Assembly (NCBI RefSeq): GCF_019091085.1
Contig: NZ_JAGXJY010000017.1
Span: 1 to 64,000 of the forward strand
DNA length: 64,000 nt
Direction of reading: 5' to 3'
Source of the DNA: Mesorhizobium sp. GbtcB19
GTDB taxonomy: Bacteria; Pseudomonadota; Alphaproteobacteria; Rhizobiales; Rhizobiaceae
Part shown: positions 60,304-64,000 of the stretch, piece after piece
Layout of the letters: each line of letters begins with the position of its first letter
How positions within the stretch are numbered: position 1 is the first letter of the stretch
Program-made: the position numbers and the translations under genes
Notes under the pieces: generated by a model
The model's input: the letters and a program-made list of their open reading frames with translations, nothing else
Told to the model about the DNA's origin: nothing
Databases searched by the model: none

Positions 60304-60894
60304 CTAAGCTTCGTGTTTGCCTGCCATCCTCGCCCGGATCAGCGTCGCGGCGGCATGCCCGGCGGCGTTGACGTAGTCGGGATTGTGATGGATCAGCATG
60401 CTGGAAAAGGCGCCGTCCATCAGAAGCACGATCTCGCGAGCCAGCATCTTCGCCGCGCCGACATGATGGCTTGAAAGCGCGCCGGCAAGCCATTTTTCGA
60501 AATTGGTCTTGTGGCGCGCTCCGGCCTTCACCGCCGGATGCCCCGGCGTCGCCGCGAGCTCGGCCGCCGTGCGCAGGAAACCGCAGCCCTTCCATTTGGG
60601 GTGGCGCGCCACCCGTGCCAGGTTGGTGAAGATTGCCTCGACCTTTTTGTCCGCGCCGCCTTCGGCCGCATCGAACCAGCCGGCCATCTGCTCGAGATTG
60701 GGCTGGTCGCGGCCGTCGAGATAGGCCGCGATCAGGTCGTCCTTGCTCTTGAAATGGTAGTAGAGCGTGCGCTTGGTGAGCCCGGCTTTCTCGGCCACCG
60801 CATCGACGCTGACGCGGCCGATGCCTTCGGCGTAGAACAGCTTGGTCGCTGCGTCGACGAGACGTTTTCGGGTGGGATTGGTTTTTTCGCTCAT
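60304..60894 (-). CDS. TetR/AcrR-family transcriptional regulator
   Basis: The 196-residue repressor has the HTH SVDAVAEKAGLTKRTLYYHFKSKDDLIAAYLDG, then a helical ligand-binding domain (KGCGFLRTAAELA, FEKWLAGAL). It is divergent from the enoyl-CoA hydratase and probably controls it together with itself. A palindrome lies in the gap (60903). Confidence 0.92.
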   Translation of the reverse strand: MSEKTNPTRKRLVDAATKLFYAEGIGRVSVDAVAEKAGLTKRTLYYHFKSKDDLIAAYLDGRDQPNLEQMAGWFDAAEGGADKKVEAIFTNLARVARHPKWKGCGFLRTAAELAATPGHPAVKAGARHKTNFEKWLAGALSSHHVGAAKMLAREIVLLMDGAFSSMLIHHNPDYVNAAGHAAATLIRARMAGKHEA

Positions 60895-60902
60895 CCTAGA
60901 AG

Positions 60903-60922
60903 TATACCGACTAGTGAATATA
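60903..60922. promoter_or_regulatory. Candidate TetR operator
   Basis: Twenty bases form an interrupted palindrome: TATA, three bases, ACTAGT, three bases, TATA. It lies 9 bases from the repressor start codon and upstream of the crotonase gene. Symmetry is 7 of 10 per half. Confidence 0.55.
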
Positions 60923-60976
60923 CAAGCAATCGAAAGCCTGCTCCTTATCCGGCCGAACCGCTGGAAAGGATAAGTC

Positions 60977-61825
60977 ATGACCGACCTTGTACTGAGCGAG
61001 ATGCGCGAGCATGTTGCGATCCTCACCCTCAACCGCCCCGACAAGCTGAACGCGCTGAGCTACGCGCTGATCGACCGGCTGCTTTCGCTCCTCGACCTGA
61101 TCGAGACGGACGATGGCGTGCGCGCCGTCATCCTGACCGGGGCAGGAGAGCGCGCCTTTTCCGCCGGCGCCGATATCCGCGAATTCTCATCGAGCGTGGC
61201 TGAAGGCACCGACGCCGCCTTGCGCGATTTCGTCATGCGCGGCCAGCGCCTGACGGCGCGGCTGGAGGCATTTCGCAAGCCGGTGATCGCCGCGGTCAAC
61301 GGGCTCGCCATTGGCGGCGGCTGCGAGATCACCGAGGCCGTACCGCTGGCGATCGCCAGCGATCGCGCCTTGTTTGCAAAGCCCGAGATAAAGCTCGCAA
61401 TGCCGCCGACCTTCGGCGGCACACAGCGCCTGCCGCGGCTTGCCGGCCGCAAACGCGCGCTGGAGCTGCTTCTCACCGGCGATGCGTTTTCGCCCGCGCG
61501 GGCGCTGGAACTCGGCCTCGTCAATAAGGTCGTGCCGCACGCCCGACTGATGCCGGCCGCGCTCGACCTTGCGCGGCGCATCACAGCCCACTCGCAGGCG
61601 GCGGTGGCGAGCATTCTCACGGCCGTGACCCGAGGCCTCAACCAGAGCATCGCCGAGGGCTTGCTGGTCGAAGCCGAGCAGTTCGCGCGTATGGCCCCTA
61701 CAGCCCATCTGCGCGAAGGGCTCGATGCCTGGATGGAGCGGCGCCAGCCGGCCTATGACGGTCATGGGCAGACCGGCCGCGGGACGCGGCGCCAGACTGG
61801 GCGCGCCAGGGCCAACCCGTTATGA
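60977..61825 (+). CDS. Enoyl-CoA hydratase/isomerase (crotonase family)
   Basis: The 282-residue enzyme has the oxyanion-hole segments SAGADIREF and NGLAIGGGCE, plus the KPEIKLAMPPTFGGTQRLPRL helix with a Glu at the second catalytic position. It acts on acyl-CoA thioesters, likely beta-oxidation or a dedicated acid. The C-terminus is extended by a basic stretch (GRGTRRQTGRAR) compared with the usual 260 residues, possibly from stop loss. It is controlled by the divergent TetR. Confidence 0.9.
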   Translation: MTDLVLSEMREHVAILTLNRPDKLNALSYALIDRLLSLLDLIETDDGVRAVILTGAGERAFSAGADIREFSSSVAEGTDAALRDFVMRGQRLTARLEAFRKPVIAAVNGLAIGGGCEITEAVPLAIASDRALFAKPEIKLAMPPTFGGTQRLPRLAGRKRALELLLTGDAFSPARALELGLVNKVVPHARLMPAALDLARRITAHSQAAVASILTAVTRGLNQSIAEGLLVEAEQFARMAPTAHLREGLDAWMERRQPAYDGHGQTGRGTRRQTGRARANPL

Positions 61826-61899
61826 CGCGGCTGTGAGGACGGCGCCATCGAGGTCGCGGAGCGAGACCCAGGATTGCCTGCGCTCCCTAGGCTGCAGCC

Positions 61900-62982
61900 T
61901 TATGCCGCCGATTTCAGGTTCGTTCCGTCTGTTGGCCGCACGCGCGCGGCGGCCGCGAGCAGATCGGTCTGGGTGATCAGGCCGAGGATGTGCCGATCGC
62001 CGTCGACGATCACCACGGCATGGCTGCGTCCGTCGGTCAGCACCGGCAGCAGGCTCATCGCCGGCGTGTCGGAGGCGGCGGTGCCGGCCTTCGACATCAC
62101 CCCTTTGACGGTGTCGGTCGCCCTTGTCAGCTCGCGCAGACCGACCGCGCCGGTGAGTTTGCCGTCCGCGTCGACTACCGGCAAGGTGCGGATGTTGTGG
62201 TCGATGAGCTGTTTGCGCGCCTCGTCGGCCGAGGCGGTTTCCGGCACCGAGATCACATCGCGGGACATGATGTCCCGGCAAAGCAGCGTGCGATGCGAGC
62301 GCACCATCGCCTGCAGCTCGACCTGGCGCAGCAGGCGCTCCAGATCGTCGCGGTCGATGTCGAAGGTTTCGTCGAGGGCGGAGAGTGCGGCATCGACATC
62401 CTCGGGCCTGAAGCCGATGCGCTCGGCCGGTGGTCGGTCGGCGGTGCCGTGGCCGGCGGCGGGCACGTGTACATGCGGATAGTTGCGCCGCGACAGTCTG
62501 TGGAAGATGAGGCCGAGCGCCACCAGCACGATCGAGTTCAGCGCCACCGGCACGAACGGGAACAGGAAGCCGGCGGCGGCGACGGCCGGCCCGCCGATCA
62601 CGCCGGTCAGCGCCGCGGCGCCGCCCGGCGGATGCAGGCAGCGCGTCAACGACATGGCGGCGATGGCAAGCGCCACCGCGAGACCCGAGGCGATCACCGG
62701 GTCATGCACGAAACGCGCCACGGTGACGCCAACCAGCGCGGAAATCGTGTTGCCGCAGATGATCGACCAGGGCTGGGCCAACGGGCTCGACGGCACGGCA
62801 AAGAGCAGCACCGCGGAAGCCCCTACAGGCGCCACCAGCATCGCCACTTGCGGCCCCTTGCCCATCGTCAGCCCGCTGATCACGCCGGTCAGCGCAATGC
62901 CGATCACGGCTCCGATGCAGGCGATCAGCCGCTCGCGCAGCGTGGCGCCGGCAAGGATCGGAACAAAGAGGCGCAACGCCAT
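61900..62982 (-). CDS. HPP-family membrane protein with C-terminal CBS pair
   Basis: The 360-residue protein has four N-terminal membrane helices with the HPP signature (TRCLHPPGGAAALTG). A CBS domain pair follows (CRDIMSRDVISVPETASADEA and VKGVMSKAGTAASDTPAM). HPP proteins are probable transporters (plastid nitrite transport is known in relatives), and the CBS pair may sense adenosine nucleotides. It stands alone. Confidence 0.88.
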   Translation of the reverse strand: MALRLFVPILAGATLRERLIACIGAVIGIALTGVISGLTMGKGPQVAMLVAPVGASAVLLFAVPSSPLAQPWSIICGNTISALVGVTVARFVHDPVIASGLAVALAIAAMSLTRCLHPPGGAAALTGVIGGPAVAAAGFLFPFVPVALNSIVLVALGLIFHRLSRRNYPHVHVPAAGHGTADRPPAERIGFRPEDVDAALSALDETFDIDRDDLERLLRQVELQAMVRSHRTLLCRDIMSRDVISVPETASADEARKQLIDHNIRTLPVVDADGKLTGAVGLRELTRATDTVKGVMSKAGTAASDTPAMSLLPVLTDGRSHAVVIVDGDRHILGLITQTDLLAAAARVRPTDGTNLKSAA

Positions 62983-63194
62983 GGCGGGTCCCTGGATCGA
63001 TGGGTGGAATTGCGCCCACGCAATGCCGCTGAAAACACGGATTTGGAAGCCAAACCAATCCGTATATCCCCGGTCGAATGGAATATTATTGCGATGGCGC
63101 TTGGGTGCGGGGTGCCGCCAGCGGCCTCGGCTTTCTCAATCGCGTCAAGGCTATACAGCTATTTGCGGAATTGGCCCGGCGATCGCTGGTTATG

Positions 63195-63479
63195 TTACCT
63201 CCGCTTTGGCTGGACGGAGAATCCCAGCACGCTCAGCACCTTCACCGCGCCGCTCTTACCGCCCTCGAAATCGCCCGAAGCGAGCCGCGTGCCCGTGGCA
63301 AGCTCATAGGCGGTGCCGAGGATGGCCTTTGGCGGGTAGAGGCAGTCTTCCCAGGCGAGCTCATAGGTCGTGGTCGGCGCAAAGCCATGTTCAGCGAAAA
63401 ACCGTTCTGGCCCCAACCGGTCGTAGGCTTCCATCGCGTGCAAGACATGCACACGGGTCACGCGGTCCCAGGCAATCAT
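63195..63479 (-). CDS. Stand-alone McrA-type N-terminal head domain protein
   Basis: The 94-residue protein (TRVHVLHAMEAYDRLGPERFFAEHGFAPTTTYELAWEDCLYPPKAILG) resembles the N-terminal head domain of ScoMcrA-like type IV restriction enzymes. No HNH nuclease domain follows. It lies 14 bases after the broken SDR gene on the same strand. It may be a partial or free-standing reader domain. The family call is from memory. Confidence 0.55.
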   Translation of the reverse strand: MIAWDRVTRVHVLHAMEAYDRLGPERFFAEHGFAPTTTYELAWEDCLYPPKAILGTAYELATGTRLASGDFEGGKSGAVKVLSVLGFSVQPKRR

Positions 63480-63493
63480 TTCTTCGTCCTCCT

Positions 63494-64000
63494 TCAGACA
63501 GGCTTCACTTCGCCGCCGTCCATGCGCAGCGTCGAGCCGGCCATCCAGCGCGCCGCCGGCGAGACGATAAAAGCCATCAGCTCGGCGATCTCCTCCGGCT
63601 CACCGTAGCGGGCGATGCCGGCTTCTTTTGGGAAATTCGCTGTCGCTTCCTCGACGCTCATCTTGTGCAGCGGGGCCCAGTGCTCGAGATAGGAGCGGCG
63701 GTGGCCCGTCCTCACCGGGCCCGGCAGCACGCTGTTGACCTGCACGCTGTCGGCTATGCCGCGGTCGGAAAATGCCTTGGCCAGTGCCACGATGGCGGCA
63801 TTGATGGTGCCGACCGCCGCGTAAGGCGCCTTCGGGAACAGCGCCGAATTGCCGGACATCAGCACCACCGAGCCGCCAGCTGCCTTCAGCGCCGGCCATG
63901 CCGCGATCGTGAGCCGCCGGGCGCCGTGCAGCGTCCCATTGCTCGTCGCTCATCTCCAAGAGATCGATCTGCGGCACGGCGCCTGCGATGTTGAGCAGCG
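63494..64000 (-). pseudogene. Frameshifted SDR oxidoreductase, incomplete at window edge
   Basis: From the right edge one frame reads NIAGAVPQIDLLEMSDEQWDA; another continues as LHGARRLTIAAWPALKAAGG and VVLMSGNSALFPKAPYAAVGTINAAIVAL, then ends normally (LRMDGGEVKPV). Together they form one SDR interrupted near 63940 by a small deletion that removes the VN(x)-type helix and shifts the frame. The YxxxK motif is seen as YAAVGTI, so the Lys is also lacking. The N-terminus lies outside the window. Sequencing error cannot be excluded. Confidence 0.65.

Overview
The window is GC-rich alphaproteobacterial chromosome. It most resembles Mesorhizobium or a close relative in the Rhizobiales. The grounds are gene content and style: DUF982 proteins, HWE histidine kinase, Pam3-gp28-like holin, EcfG-era small stress proteins, many Lrp/AsnC and GntR regulators beside amino-acid genes, and several families of short palindromic repeats typical of rhizobial genomes. 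No rRNA, recognisable tRNA, CRISPR array, IS transposase or replication origin was seen.

Layout. 0-9 kb: housekeeping and accessory enzymes (secreted PEBP protein, YghU-type glutathione transferase, a catalytically degenerate HtrA-like protein, LysR regulator, SDRs, a HicAB toxin-antitoxin pair, a YdeI-like protein). 8.4-20 kb: an amino-compound uptake and catabolism region. A GntR regulator lies divergent to a complete branched-chain-type ABC transporter (substrate-binding protein, two ATPases, two permeases). It is followed by an Lrp regulator divergent to two copies of diaminopropionate ammonia-lyase, each followed by an M20-family amidohydrolase. 20-25.3 kb: a PAS-GGDEF-EAL protein, a Gly/Asp/His-repeat secreted protein, and an AzlCD exporter divergent from its probable Lrp regulator. 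25.3-37.2 kb: many small hypothetical and stress-type genes, including a duplicated cold-shock cassette, an RHH protein, an HWE kinase and DUF982 proteins.

37.3-41 kb: an unusual locus. A small membrane protein, an HTTM (gamma-carboxylase-like) membrane protein and a secreted SdrD-B-like protein form an overlapping operon. It faces a Gly-Gly-Asn repeat protein, and the same ~130-bp promoter/N-terminus leader starts both ends in inverted orientation. 41-46.9 kb: a tryptophan 2,3-dioxygenase variant divergent from an Lrp regulator, a DoxX protein, and small secreted, lipoprotein and membrane proteins.

46.9-54.1 kb: a decayed prophage. It keeps a small terminase-like gene, a large terminase broken in two, a tail fibre and a compact lysis cassette; capsid, portal and tail-tube genes are absent. 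54.2-64 kb: MsrA, a PAS-only protein, a GFA-family protein, small zinc-ribbon and membrane proteins, an ArsB/NhaD-like anion transporter, a TetR regulator divergent to an enoyl-CoA hydratase, an HPP-CBS membrane protein, a stand-alone McrA-type N-terminal head domain and a frameshifted SDR running off the end.

The two strongest leads are (i) the HTTM/GGN-repeat locus bounded by an inverted duplicated leader, and (ii) the duplicated lyase-amidohydrolase modules beside a dedicated ABC transporter, which suggest use of acylated diaminopropionate compounds. Functions are inferred from reading the sequence; no searches were run.
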